Shown: positions 44,282-52,704 of the stretch, in pieces | Layout of the letters: the number at the start of each line of letters is the position of its first letter | Position numbering within the stretch: position 1 is the stretch's first letter | From: Halomonas sp. UBA3074 | Lineage (GTDB): Bacteria; Pseudomonadota; Gammaproteobacteria; Pseudomonadales; Halomonadaceae | Assembly (NCBI RefSeq): GCF_002366715.1 | Contig: NZ_DFBS01000011.1 | Span: forward strand, 1-64,000 | Direction of reading: 5' to 3' | Length of the DNA: 64,000 bases | Position numbers and translations under genes: made by a program | The notes under the pieces: generated by a model | What the model was told of the DNA's origin: nothing | Seen by the model: the letters and a program-made list of their open reading frames with translations, nothing else | Databases searched by the model: none

Positions 44282-44720
44282 CCTGCTGGTCGGAGTGACG
44301 CTCTTTGACCCAATACTCGCCTTGAGTCGAGTGCTCTTTCTTCCAGAATGGCGCCTGAGTCTTTAGAAAGTCCATGATAAAATCACACGCCTCGAACGCC
44401 TCTCGGCGGTGGGCGCTGGCCACCAGCACGCGAACGATGGGATCCCCAGGCGACAAGTAACCCACACGATGAATGATCCGCACTGCCTGTAGCGACCAGC
44501 GCTGCCAAGCCTGCTCACCGATCGCCGTTAGGGAGCGCTCGGTCATCCCCGGGTAATGCTCTAATGTTAGCCCGGTTACATCGGGCGTTTCATTGAAATC
44601 ACGCACCAACCCGGTAAAACTCACCACCGCGCCAATGTCGCTACGTCCGTTTAAGGCCTCGCTATAGCCATAGTCCATTGAAAAAGGCGCTGCTTGAACC
44701 GCCACGTTAATGTCCAACAT
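44262..44720 (-). CDS. moaE: molybdopterin synthase catalytic subunit MoaE
   Basis: This 152-aa large subunit of molybdopterin synthase contains SFTGLVRDFN, LEHYPGMTE, IIHRVGYLSPGD, and the C-terminal active-site block ALAS..RREAFEAC with WKKEH. It transfers two sulfurs from MoaD to precursor Z. Its ATG overlaps the stop of the moaCD gene by one base (TAATG), so it is translated together with the MoaD part. Confidence 0.95.
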   Translation of the reverse strand: MLDINVAVQAAPFSMDYGYSEALNGRSDIGAVVSFTGLVRDFNETPDVTGLTLEHYPGMTERSLTAIGEQAWQRWSLQAVRIIHRVGYLSPGDPIVRVLVASAHRREAFEACDFIMDFLKTQAPFWKKEHSTQGEYWVKERHSDQQDAARWD

Positions 44721-45517
44721 TAACCCCCTGTTACGGGTGGGAAAAAAGCCACTTCGTCATCATCGGTCACTAATGCGTCGTCGTTCGCCATCACTTGATT
44801 AATTGCACATAACGTACGCTGATCAGTAAGTAGCTTAAACCGGTCATCGCGCTCAGCAAGCGCCGCTTTTAAACCGCCAATATCGCGACTGGCAAGCTGA
44901 TCCAGCCCCACTGTCGCTTCGCTTTCGCCTACCCGCTCACGCAGTTCGGCCAGGAATTTCACCCGCACGCAGGGCGAAGAACAACGCTCTCCCAAGCTGA
45001 CTTCCCCTGACATGCCATCACCGGTCACGATAGGCGATGACATGTTCTGACGCTGATAATCCCCCCTTAGGCCGCCCTGCTTGCTATCGAGCTGGATCGC
45101 TTCGATGCGCATGCCTTTATCGACCGCTTTACACATATCGTAAAGGGTCAAGCAGGCGACTGAAACGGCCGTCAGCGCCTCCATTTCGACACCCGTGCGG
45201 CCATTTAAACGGCATAGCGACGTCACATGAACACAGCACGCCGCCATGTCGATCTCGAACTCAACCGATACTTTTGATAACGCCAACGCATGGCAGAGTG
45301 GAATGAGTTCATGGGTGCGTTTTGCTGCCTGAATACCCGCAATGCGAGCGGTGGCCAGAACATCGCCTTTGGGCAACCCGCCTTCGCTGAGCAGCGTCAA
45401 CGTTTCAGGTAACATCACAATACGACCCGAGGCGACGGCTTCGCGGCGCGTTTCCTGCTTATCGCCAACATCGACCATGTTGGCTTCGCCCCGAGTGTTG
45501 AGGTGGGTTAGATGCAT
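44720..45517 (-). CDS. moaC: fused MoaC-MoaD: cyclic pyranopterin monophosphate synthase plus molybdopterin synthase sulfur carrier
   Basis: This 265-aa single reading frame starts at ATG 45517 (AAAGG 8 nt upstream). Residues 1-157 are MoaC (MVDVGDK, ARIAGIQAAKRT, LIPLCHAL, GVEMEALT, MCKAVDKGM, KQGGLRGDY). After a linker of about 26 residues, residues 184-265 are MoaD-like (VRVKFLAELRERVG) ending in the thiocarboxylate Gly-Gly (PPVTGG). No stop or shift is seen in the linker. Free MoaC and MoaD are usual; fusion in this order is uncommon. The gene lies 5 nt after mobB and directly before moaE, giving the operon mobB-moaCD-moaE. Confidence 0.9.
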   Translation of the reverse strand: MHLTHLNTRGEANMVDVGDKQETRREAVASGRIVMLPETLTLLSEGGLPKGDVLATARIAGIQAAKRTHELIPLCHALALSKVSVEFEIDMAACCVHVTSLCRLNGRTGVEMEALTAVSVACLTLYDMCKAVDKGMRIEAIQLDSKQGGLRGDYQRQNMSSPIVTGDGMSGEVSLGERCSSPCVRVKFLAELRERVGESEATVGLDQLASRDIGGLKAALAERDDRFKLLTDQRTLCAINQVMANDDALVTDDDEVAFFPPVTGG

Positions 45518-45522
45518 GTTGG

Positions 45523-46113
45523 TCACCTTTCCTTATTTGAAGCCACAGTGTGTGAAGGCACAGCATTTGGCGCGATGGTTTCTTTTTTAGCGTTTACCCA
45601 GGCCACTATCCAGCGCGAAATGGCGGCGCTGTCATCGAGATCTAACTGGGCTACGTTGCCTAACGCGATTGGCGACGGCGCGCTCAGCGCGACTGCCTCG
45701 ACCCAAGGACCGGTTAAAATGGCCGAATCGCCCACCCCGTCGCGATAAAGCACCAGCTTAGGGAACGGCCAGGCCTTGAAGCCTTCGACAATGACCAAAT
45801 CAGGGTGGTGCGGCACCATCATGGTTATCAGCTCGGCTAAATCAGGATCTTGCTGGTCAGGCGTTTCTTGCATGAGCGCAAAACGTTGACGGGAAGCGAC
45901 TAAAACAGGAGCCGCCCCCGCCGTGCGCAACTTATAGCTATCCTTGCCAGGCTGGTCGACGTCAAACGCGTGGTGCGCGTGCTTGATGACCGCCACTTTC
46001 AAGCCATGTGCCGCTAATTGGGGCAGCAGCTTCTCTAACAGCGTCGTTTTGCCGGTACCGCTCCAGGCAGCAATCCCCAACACGGGAAAGGAAGCCGTTA
46101 GTTCGTTTTCCAT
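45523..46113 (-). CDS. mobB: molybdopterin-guanine dinucleotide biosynthesis protein MobB
   Basis: This 196-aa GTP-binding accessory protein has the P-loop AWSGTGKTTLLEKL near residue 15 and VIVEGFK in the second half. ATG 46113 with GGAG upstream is preferred over an upstream start at 46152. MobB assists MobA in attaching GMP to molybdopterin. It is the first gene of mobB-moaCD-moaE. moaA, moaB and moeA are not in this window. Confidence 0.9.
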   Translation of the reverse strand: MENELTASFPVLGIAAWSGTGKTTLLEKLLPQLAAHGLKVAVIKHAHHAFDVDQPGKDSYKLRTAGAAPVLVASRQRFALMQETPDQQDPDLAELITMMVPHHPDLVIVEGFKAWPFPKLVLYRDGVGDSAILTGPWVEAVALSAPSPIALGNVAQLDLDDSAAISRWIVAWVNAKKETIAPNAVPSHTVASNKER

Positions 46114-46170
46114 ACTGGCAACACTCCTACTTACCATTTCCAAGGCGCACACTGCCTGATACGTAAGACG

Positions 46171-47403
46171 TTACTCGCCCTCTTGCTCGCGGGGTAGTAA
46201 CCAGTTCAACGCAATGCCTACCAATGCGGCTAGGCTAACGCCTTGCAGCGTAAATTGGCCACCCCCAAACTGCATACCGCCAATACCAAACACCAGTATG
46301 AGCGAGACCACGACTAAGTTGCGGGGCGCGGTCAACGATTGGCCAGCGCGCACGAGCGTATTCATACCGACCACCGCAATAGAGCCAAACAACAATGTCA
46401 TGATGCCGCCCATCACCGGGCCGGGAATAGTCTGCAGCAACGCCCCAAGCTTGGACACGAAGGCCAGCACAATGGCCAGAATGGCAGCCACGATCATGTA
46501 GGTGGGGTTAAACGCGCGGGTCAGCGTAACGGCGCCCGTCACTTCCGAGTAGGTAGTGTTCGGCGGCCCGCCGAACAGCGCCGCCACGCTGGTCGCCAAG
46601 CCATCGCCTAGCAGCGTGCGATGTAAACCAGGCTTTTCCAGGTAGTTCTTACGTGTCACCGAACCGATCGCCACCATATCCCCAATGTGTTCCACCGCCG
46701 GCGCGATAGCGACCGGAATCATAAACAGGATAGCCGCCCAATGAAAACTGGGCGCGGTAAAACTGGGCACCGAGAGCCAAGCCGCTTCGCGTACCGGCGT
46801 AAAATCCACCAAGCCCATTAATAACGCCAAACAGTAACCGGTAACGATGCCGCCCATAATAGGCACTAGGCGAAGCAAGCCGCGGCCAAACACAGCCAGC
46901 AACAGTGTTACCAGCAAACTGGCCATGGAGAGGAAAATGGCCGGGCCATAGCCGATGTTGTCACTGGTTTCACCGGTCGCCATACTGACCGCCACTGGCG
47001 CCAACGCCAAACCAATGACCATGATCACCGGCCCGACCACGACGGCCGGGAGCAACCGGTGCAGCCAAGCGGTACCTTTCAAACGCACCGCTTGTGAAAT
47101 TGCCACGTACACAAGCCCAGACGCCATCAACCCTCCCATGGTGGCCGGCACCCCAAAGCTTGCGACCGACCCCTGAATAGGCGCAATAAAGGCAAACGAC
47201 GAGGCCAAAAACACAGGCACACTCTGCTTGGTCACGGCATGAAATATCAACGTGCCCGCCCCGGCAGTAAACAGCGCGACACTCGGGTCAAGCCCTGTCA
47301 AAAGGGGTACTAATACCAAGGCCCCAAAAGCGACAAAGAGCATTTGTGCACCGGTTAACACGACTTTAGGCCACGACTCAGCCTGGCTGGCAGCATCACG
47401 CAT
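46171..47403 (-). CDS. uraA: uracil/xanthine permease (NCS2), UraA-like
   Basis: This 410-aa permease (ATG 47403) has about twelve to fourteen hydrophobic helices. SVPVFLASSFAFIAPI is the NCS2 motif near residue 60-75, and GGPPNTTYSEVTGAV is characteristic of the uracil branch. It imports uracil with protons. It lies downstream of upp on the same strand, behind the upp terminator. The uracil specificity is supported by the upp neighbour. Confidence 0.93.
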   Translation of the reverse strand: MRDAASQAESWPKVVLTGAQMLFVAFGALVLVPLLTGLDPSVALFTAGAGTLIFHAVTKQSVPVFLASSFAFIAPIQGSVASFGVPATMGGLMASGLVYVAISQAVRLKGTAWLHRLLPAVVVGPVIMVIGLALAPVAVSMATGETSDNIGYGPAIFLSMASLLVTLLLAVFGRGLLRLVPIMGGIVTGYCLALLMGLVDFTPVREAAWLSVPSFTAPSFHWAAILFMIPVAIAPAVEHIGDMVAIGSVTRKNYLEKPGLHRTLLGDGLATSVAALFGGPPNTTYSEVTGAVTLTRAFNPTYMIVAAILAIVLAFVSKLGALLQTIPGPVMGGIMTLLFGSIAVVGMNTLVRAGQSLTAPRNLVVVSLILVFGIGGMQFGGGQFTLQGVSLAALVGIALNWLLPREQEGE

Positions 47404-47440
47404 TAGAATATTCCCAGTAGTTGTTAGAGGTGGGTTAGAC

Positions 47441-47475
47441 AAAAAAATGCCCCCGACGCAAAGCGTAAGGGGCAG
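47441..47475 (-). terminator. intrinsic terminator between upp and uraA
   Basis: On the minus strand TGCCCCTTACGC-TTT-GCGTCGGGGGCA (47448-47474) is followed by TTTTTTT. It lies in the 87-nt gap before the uraA start, so uraA transcription from the upp promoter would have to read through it. Confidence 0.88.
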
Positions 47476-47490
47476 TATTGTGCAGAGTGC

Positions 47491-48120
47491 CTAGCGCGTT
47501 CCGAAAATCTTATCGCCAGCGTCACCTAAGCCGGGGACGATATAGCCATTTTCATCGAGCCGATCATCGACAGAAGCGGTGTAAATTTCGATATCGGGAT
47601 AGGCGTCCTGCACCCGTTTAATACCCTCCGGGGCAGCCACGAGCACAATCACTTTCATATGTTCACAGCCACGCTCACGAAGCATGTCCAACGTCGCCAC
47701 CATCGAGCCGCCCGTGGCCAGCATTGGGTCAATGACGATGGCCATTCGCTCTTCAATATCATTGGCGAATTTGGCGAAATACGGCACTGGCTGCAGCGTC
47801 TTTTCATCGCGGTAAAGGCCGACCACACTGACGCGAGCGCTGGGAATCAAGTCGGTTACCCCTTCTAACATGCCCAGGCCTGCACGCAGAATCGGTACGA
47901 CGGTCACTTTTTTTCCCTTGAGCCGACGTGTCGCAATCGGCTCGCCGTTCCATCCCTGAATTTCGTGATCTTCTAGCTCAAGACCTTTGGTTGCTTCGTA
48001 GGTCAATAGCTTAGCGACCTCTCCTGCCAGCTCACGAAAGCTCTTGGTGCTCAGATCGACTTCGCGCATCAGTCCCAGCTTATGTTGAACAAGCGGATGG
48101 TTAATGGCGTAAACACTCAT
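47491..48120 (-). CDS. upp: uracil phosphoribosyltransferase
   Basis: This 209-aa enzyme converts uracil and PRPP to UMP. The PRPP loop VIDPMLATGGSM, the RAGLGMLEG segment and the C-terminal GDAGDKIFGT are family signatures. Length equals E. coli Upp (208 aa). Upstream is the ung-gpt-apt group; downstream, after a strong terminator, is the uracil permease. Confidence 0.97.
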   Translation of the reverse strand: MSVYAINHPLVQHKLGLMREVDLSTKSFRELAGEVAKLLTYEATKGLELEDHEIQGWNGEPIATRRLKGKKVTVVPILRAGLGMLEGVTDLIPSARVSVVGLYRDEKTLQPVPYFAKFANDIEERMAIVIDPMLATGGSMVATLDMLRERGCEHMKVIVLVAAPEGIKRVQDAYPDIEIYTASVDDRLDENGYIVPGLGDAGDKIFGTR

Positions 48121-48214
48121 GGGACTTCCTCACTGCGGGGGGATTCAAAATGGCAACCTGGATGTATCGCTAGGCGCAAAATTGCGCACATTCTACCCGC
48201 AACCGCTTATGAGG

Positions 48215-48901
48215 TTAAGGGGTTTCCGGTAATTGCCACTCAATGGGGGTTCGCCCCTGGGATGCTAAAAACTGATTCGCTTGGGAAAAATGGCGAGTAC
48301 CAAAAAATCCCCGGTGTGCGGAGAGCGGTGAAGGGTGCGGGGCTTCCAGCACCAAGTGGCGCTGCTGGTCGATCAATGCCTTCTTCTGGCGTGCATGACT
48401 CCCCCATAAAAGAAACACGCTGGGCGAGGCATGCTGGCTAATGGTGGCAATGGCACGGTCAGTGAACGCCTCCCACCCTTTACCGCGATGAGAACCGGCG
48501 TTGCCCTGCTCCACGGTTAGCGAGGTGTTTAACATCAGCACCCCCTGCTTTGCCCAGCTTTCCAAATGGCCATGCTTAACCGGCTTGAAGCCCACATCGC
48601 TAGCCAGCTCTTTATACATATTGGCCAGCGACGGCGGTATTGGCACCCCAGGTTGTACAGAAAAGGCCAAGCCATGTGCCTGGTTGGGACCGTGATAAGG
48701 GTCTTGACCCAGGATGACGACTTTCACTTCGTTGAGAGGAGTCAACTCAAAGGCGCGAAACCAGTGCGACGAGTGGGGGTAAATGACTTTTTTAGCGGCC
48801 TTCTGCTGGGCCAAAAACTCCTTTAGCGACAGCATGTAGTCAGCGTTAAATTCATCGCCCAGCCACTGACTCCAATCATTAGGAAGTGGGTTAGCCATCA
48901 T
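48215..48901 (-). CDS. ung: uracil-DNA glycosylase
   Basis: This protein of about 228 aa (ATG 48901, or 48898 with better SD spacing) has the catalytic Asp in GQDPYHG and the His in HPSPLSAHRGFFG. It removes uracil from DNA. The start overlaps the gpt stop (TAATG), so it is translated together with the salvage gene. It lies in a nucleobase cluster with upp, uraA, gpt, apt and a purine permease. Confidence 0.96.
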   Translation of the reverse strand: MMANPLPNDWSQWLGDEFNADYMLSLKEFLAQQKAAKKVIYPHSSHWFRAFELTPLNEVKVVILGQDPYHGPNQAHGLAFSVQPGVPIPPSLANMYKELASDVGFKPVKHGHLESWAKQGVLMLNTSLTVEQGNAGSHRGKGWEAFTDRAIATISQHASPSVFLLWGSHARQKKALIDQQRHLVLEAPHPSPLSAHRGFFGTRHFSQANQFLASQGRTPIEWQLPETP

Positions 48902-49380
48902 TACCTCTTCATTTGATCGACGAGTGGCTCAACGTAGGCAACGCCCATATCCCAAGGGAACTGAATCCAGCACTGCTGGGCTACTTCCGTTAGGTATTGA
49001 TCGACCAACGGACGGCCATCCGGCTTGGCGTAGATCGTGACAAAGTGGGCCTTAGGCAACATTTTGCGCACCGCGCGCGCGGTTTTGCCGGTATCCACCA
49101 AGTCATCGACTAACAGCCAGCCGTCACCGTCATGATCGACCCCTTTCATTATATCCAGTCCGCCTTGATCCATATGATCGTAGCTTTTGATACACACCGT
49201 ATCAATCAGGCGGATATTAAGCTCCCGCGCTATGAGTGCGGCGGGGATTAAACCGCCGCGGGTAATTGCCACGATGCCTTTAAAATCGCGCTCGATCATC
49301 TGATGGCAAAGCGTGCGCACATCACGGTGAAGTTGATCCCAGGAGACAGTAAAGTGCTGGTGATAACGGTCGCTGCTCAT
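48901..49380 (-). CDS. gpt: xanthine-guanine phosphoribosyltransferase (Gpt-like)
   Basis: This 159-aa enzyme (ATG 49380) matches E. coli Gpt along its length: IVAITRGGLIPAALIAREL, the PRPP loop LLVDDLVDTGKTA, and PWDMGVAYVEPL at the end. It salvages guanine and xanthine. It starts 5 nt after apt ends and overlaps ung. Extending the frame upstream into apt adds ten residues without support. Confidence 0.92.
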   Translation of the reverse strand: MSSDRYHQHFTVSWDQLHRDVRTLCHQMIERDFKGIVAITRGGLIPAALIARELNIRLIDTVCIKSYDHMDQGGLDIMKGVDHDGDGWLLVDDLVDTGKTARAVRKMLPKAHFVTIYAKPDGRPLVDQYLTEVAQQCWIQFPWDMGVAYVEPLVDQMKR

Positions 49381-49385
49381 GGGAA

Positions 49386-49943
49386 TTACTCGTCTTCGTT
49401 GAATGAACAAACAGCAAATACGCTGTAACCCGCATCGCGAATTTTCTGTGACCCACCCAGCTCGGGGAGATCAATAATCGTGGCCGTTTCCACTACCTGC
49501 CCACCGCTGCGCTGAATAAGGTTAGCCGCTGCCAGCATGGTGCCGCCGGTGGCGATCAAATCATCCATTAGCAGGATACGGTCATCTTTCTGGAAAGCAT
49601 CCGAGTGCAGCTCAACCTCCGAATGCCCGTACTCCAAGGTATAAGTCTCGCTAATGGTTTTAAACGGCAGCTTGCCTTTCTTACGCACCGGCACAAAGCT
49701 ACACCCCAACTCGTAAGCCAGCGGTGCGCCAATAATGAAACCACGGGCATCGATAGCCGCGATAGCATCCAGGTTCATTTCCTGATAGCGGTGCACGAAG
49801 CTATCGATTAGCTTGCGAAAGGCAGCGCTATTTTGCAGCAAAGGGGTGATATCACGAAAATTCACGCCTTTCTCGGGCCAGTCAGGAACCGTGCGAATAA
49901 CGGACTTAATGTAGTCGCCGTAAATGCTCATCGCGTCTCTCAT
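49386..49943 (-). CDS. apt: adenine phosphoribosyltransferase
   Basis: This 185-aa enzyme begins at 49943, or 12 nt downstream at 49931 (MSIYGDYI), which looks more natural. The PRPP loop ILLMDDLIATGGTM and AIDARGFIIGAPLAYEL are typical. It makes AMP from adenine and PRPP. It stands 38 nt after the purine permease gene in one direction and 5 nt before gpt. Confidence 0.95.
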   Translation of the reverse strand: MRDAMSIYGDYIKSVIRTVPDWPEKGVNFRDITPLLQNSAAFRKLIDSFVHRYQEMNLDAIAAIDARGFIIGAPLAYELGCSFVPVRKKGKLPFKTISETYTLEYGHSEVELHSDAFQKDDRILLMDDLIATGGTMLAAANLIQRSGGQVVETATIIDLPELGGSQKIRDAGYSVFAVCSFNEDE

Positions 49944-49981
49944 TGGGTAATAAATTTAAGTAGTAAGTGCGCAAAGGCCGC

Positions 49982-51280
49982 TCAAACCAGGAAGAGGTAC
50001 CTTGCCGCAAACAGCAGCGCCAAAATGATGACGGCCGGATTCAGGTCGCTAAATCTTCCCGATAGCGTTTTGATCGCGACATAGCTAATGAAGCCGAGCG
50101 CAATTCCTTCAGCTATCGAGAACGTCAGCGGCATCGCCAGCGCAGCAATCAGAACAGGTGCAGCGTCGGTGGGATCTTCCCAGTTGGCATGGGCCAAGCT
50201 GCCTGCCATCAATACCGCCACATAGAGCAGCGCCCCCGCGGTTGCGTACGCCGGTATCGAGCCTGCCAGCGGTGCAAAAAACAAGCTGACCAGGAAAAGA
50301 ATTCCCACGACCACGGCAGTTAAGCCAGTACGCCCGCCCGAGGCAATGCCTGCGGTTGATTCAATATAGCTAGTGGTCGTAGAAGTACCCAAGGCGGCAC
50401 CGGCCATTGACGCGGTGCTGTCTGCCATCATGGCGCGACCCAAGCGCGGCAGCTTGCCATCTTTATCCAACAACTTGCCCCGGTGAGCAACGCCGACCAG
50501 TGTGCCTGAGGTATCGAATAGGTCTACGAACAGGAACGCAAAAATGACGCTAAGCATCGCAACGTCTAATGCGCCCATTAAATCCATGGCCATAAACGTA
50601 GGCGCAATCGACGGTGGCATCGACATCAAACCGCCATACTCATTATGGCCCAATACCATGGCAATGACCGTCACGCCCAAGATACCGATCATTACCGCAC
50701 CGGTTACCCGCAAGTAAGAAAGCGCGGTAATCACGAAAAAGCCCAACAGCGCGTAAATGGCCGGGGGCTGAGAAAGATCACCGAGTGAAACGTAGGTAGC
50801 GGGGTTAGCGACCACGATACCGGCGTTTTTCAACGCGATCATTGCCAAGAAAAGGCCAATACCAGCAGCGATCCCTAGCCGCAGCGTCATGGGGATAGAG
50901 TTAATAATCCACTCGCGAATCTTAAAGATACTCAGCAAGAAGAACGTTAGGCCCGAGAAGAACACAGCCCCTAATGCGGCTTCCCATGTGTATCCCATTC
51001 CTAACACAACGCCGTAAGTGAAGAAGGCATTCAAGCCCATACCGGGTGCCTGGGCAATCGGATAGTTGGCCCATAACCCCATCACGAAACAGCCGATCGC
51101 AGCCGCGACACAGGTCGCCACGAATACCGCGCCGTAATCCATACCCGCTTCAGACAAGATGCTCGGGTTAACAAAAATAATGTAGGCCATCGTCAGGAAG
51201 GTGGTAATCCCGGCGATCACTTCGGTTTTTACATTGGTTTTCTGCTCGGTGAGCTTGAAGTAGTTATCCAGACGTTTCAT
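49982..51280 (-). CDS. NCS2-type purine permease, AzgA-like (guanine/adenine/hypoxanthine)
   Basis: This 432-aa protein (ATG 51280) has about fourteen hydrophobic helices. Opening with FKLTEQKTNVKTEVIAGITTF and GMGLNAFFTYGVV, it resembles the AzgA/PbuG branch of nucleobase permeases. Substrate inference comes from the adjacent apt and gpt. No purine riboswitch was recognised in the 219-nt gap upstream, but it may be driven from there. It heads the apt-gpt-ung group. Confidence 0.9.
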   Translation of the reverse strand: MKRLDNYFKLTEQKTNVKTEVIAGITTFLTMAYIIFVNPSILSEAGMDYGAVFVATCVAAAIGCFVMGLWANYPIAQAPGMGLNAFFTYGVVLGMGYTWEAALGAVFFSGLTFFLLSIFKIREWIINSIPMTLRLGIAAGIGLFLAMIALKNAGIVVANPATYVSLGDLSQPPAIYALLGFFVITALSYLRVTGAVMIGILGVTVIAMVLGHNEYGGLMSMPPSIAPTFMAMDLMGALDVAMLSVIFAFLFVDLFDTSGTLVGVAHRGKLLDKDGKLPRLGRAMMADSTASMAGAALGTSTTTSYIESTAGIASGGRTGLTAVVVGILFLVSLFFAPLAGSIPAYATAGALLYVAVLMAGSLAHANWEDPTDAAPVLIAALAMPLTFSIAEGIALGFISYVAIKTLSGRFSDLNPAVIILALLFAARYLFLV

Positions 51281-51478
51281 GAATTTTATTATCCTTAGCG
51301 ATAACGGCGCACGAGTATGCGTTCTGGTGCTGAGAAAAGCCGCACATAGTACCGAAACGCTCACTGTGATGCGAGCGCCTCAGCTTGGCGACCAAGGGAA
51401 ACGGAAGGCGTCCCGTCGCTGAATACCAAGCAATCTTTAGGCCAGAAACTAACCGATCGGTCAACCCAAAAGGCGATG

Positions 51479-51495
51479 ACGCTAACGGTTAGCGT
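51479..51495 (-). terminator. perfect inverted repeat just after the riboflavin synthase gene
   Basis: ACGCTAAC-G-GTTAGCGT (51479-51495) lies 5 nt past the riboflavin synthase stop. The T-run after the stem (CATCGCCTTTT) is broken, so a terminator role is likely but weak. Confidence 0.5.
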
Positions 51496-51499
51496 TGAT

Positions 51500-52126
51500 C
51501 TACCCCCGCTTTTGCGAGAGCACGCGCTCTACTGTCTCTACGATCACCTGGGTTTGCGGATCGATTTCAATGTTCACATAGTCGCCAGGTGCACGGTCTT
51601 GGAGCGTGGTACGTGCCAGCGTTTCAGGGATTAAGTTGACGCTAAACTCAACGCCGCCGCTATCCGCTTGTCGCACGTCTCCAATGGTCAAGCTAATCCC
51701 ATCCACTCCGATATAGCCTTTTTCAAACACGAATCGACCTAATCGCTCTGGCAAGGAAAACCACAGTCGACGGTTGTTAGGCGCTTCTTCGATGGCCACG
51801 ACTTCTGCCATGGAAATGATGTGCCCAGACATGGAGTGCCCGCCAATCTCATCACCAAAGCGCGCCGCACGCTCTATATTGACGCATTGCCCTGGCACGA
51901 TTGCACCAAGATTAGTCAATCTTAGCGTTTCACGCATCAAGTCAAAACTAACGCTATCCCCCTCAATAGCGGTGACCGTCAAGCAGACGCCGTTATGGGC
52001 AACGGAAGCTCCCAACGCCAGCCCCTCACGCATCTCGGGCGGCATTTCAACCACATGCACCCGAAAGTCATCCAGCTCACGCACGGCAACGACTTTAGCA
52101 ACCCCTTGCACAATGCCAGTAAACAT
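51500..52126 (-). CDS. ribE: riboflavin synthase alpha chain
   Basis: This enzyme of about 208 aa (starting MFTGIVQG at 52126, AGGAG upstream at 52137-52141) contains the duplicated barrel: VAHNGVCLTV, GHSMSGHI in the first half and IGVDGISLT with VNLIPETLARTT in the second. It forms riboflavin from two lumazines. It is isolated from other rib genes, with no FMN riboswitch in the upstream gap. The larger frame to 52144 is possible but unlikely. Confidence 0.94.
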   Translation of the reverse strand: MFTGIVQGVAKVVAVRELDDFRVHVVEMPPEMREGLALGASVAHNGVCLTVTAIEGDSVSFDLMRETLRLTNLGAIVPGQCVNIERAARFGDEIGGHSMSGHIISMAEVVAIEEAPNNRRLWFSLPERLGRFVFEKGYIGVDGISLTIGDVRQADSGGVEFSVNLIPETLARTTLQDRAPGDYVNIEIDPQTQVIVETVERVLSQKRG

Positions 52127-52456
52127 TTGGCTCATTCTCCTCATTGATAAAAGCTAAGTGCGTTAAACGCTGGTCAATAACATTACTCTTCGACCCGGGC
52201 CAACCGACTCCTGGCGCTTGATGCGCGCGCTCATCGGTGGCCCCGTTGCGGATAGGCATCCGCCATGCAAGCGTTGTCTGTCTATTCTACGTGACGAGTA
52301 AATACGTCGTCTCACTCAGCATGGCTTTTATATGGCTTTTATAATGTCGATGGCGCTTTTGCAGGCGCCGTACTAGCACTAAACACTCAAAAAAACACAA
52401 ACAGTAGAAAAAAGGGCTATTTTACCCACTTAGACCATAAAATCAGACCCTTATAA

Positions 52457-52617
52457 TTGACAAAATAGTGGTGTGTCTCTAAGCTTTCGCCGCAAATTTA
52501 ATGACGCCGATTTGTACCCAGATTGCGGGCGTCCACCGAGTCATCGACCCGGCGAAGTGCAGCTAAACGGGTGTGTCCAGCGTTGATGGCCGCCCAATAG
52601 GGTGGCCTTTTTTGTTT
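52457..52617 (+). promoter_or_regulatory. candidate attenuator/riboswitch leader upstream of metNIQ
   Basis: A TTGACA box (52457-52462) and a weak TAAGCT (52480-52485) 17 bp apart precede a stretch of roughly 125 nt. Hairpin 1 is GACGCC (52503-52508) with GGCGTC (52528-52533), and hairpin 2 is ACCCG (52547-52551) with CGGGT (52568-52572). Then comes the terminator GGCCGCCC-AATA-GGGTGGCC (52588-52607) with T6. GGGCG (52527-52531) could pair alternatively with CGCCC (52591-52595) of the terminator arm. It does not match the SAM-I, SAM-II or SAH consensus as I remember them. Confidence 0.45.
52588..52617 (+). terminator. intrinsic terminator within the metN leader
   Basis: GGCCGCCC-AATA-GGGTGGCC (52588-52607) with one G-T pair, followed by TTTTTTGTTT. 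It lies 88 nt upstream of the metN start on the same strand, with no gene before it, so it must end a leader RNA. Confidence 0.85.
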
Positions 52618-52704
52618 CTCATTCGATGCTGGCCCACCCTATACTGACCCGCCCAATGCTTGCACTCCGCACGCCGTCTTCGGCCTACCGTTAAGGCAGA
52701 CGCT

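Larger units (their letters stand above)
52127..52704. other. intergenic region between ribE and metN with a candidate leader RNA
   Basis: This 578-bp region holds the ribE promoter (minus) and the metN promoter (plus). No gene is supported. The right half contains a structured, terminator-ended leader described separately; the AT-rich part (52370-52460) and the TTGACA at 52457 form the likely promoter of that leader. Confidence 0.6.

Noticed and set aside
52127..52400. FMN riboswitch before riboflavin synthase
   Set aside because: The conserved RFN segments are absent from the minus-strand upstream sequence.
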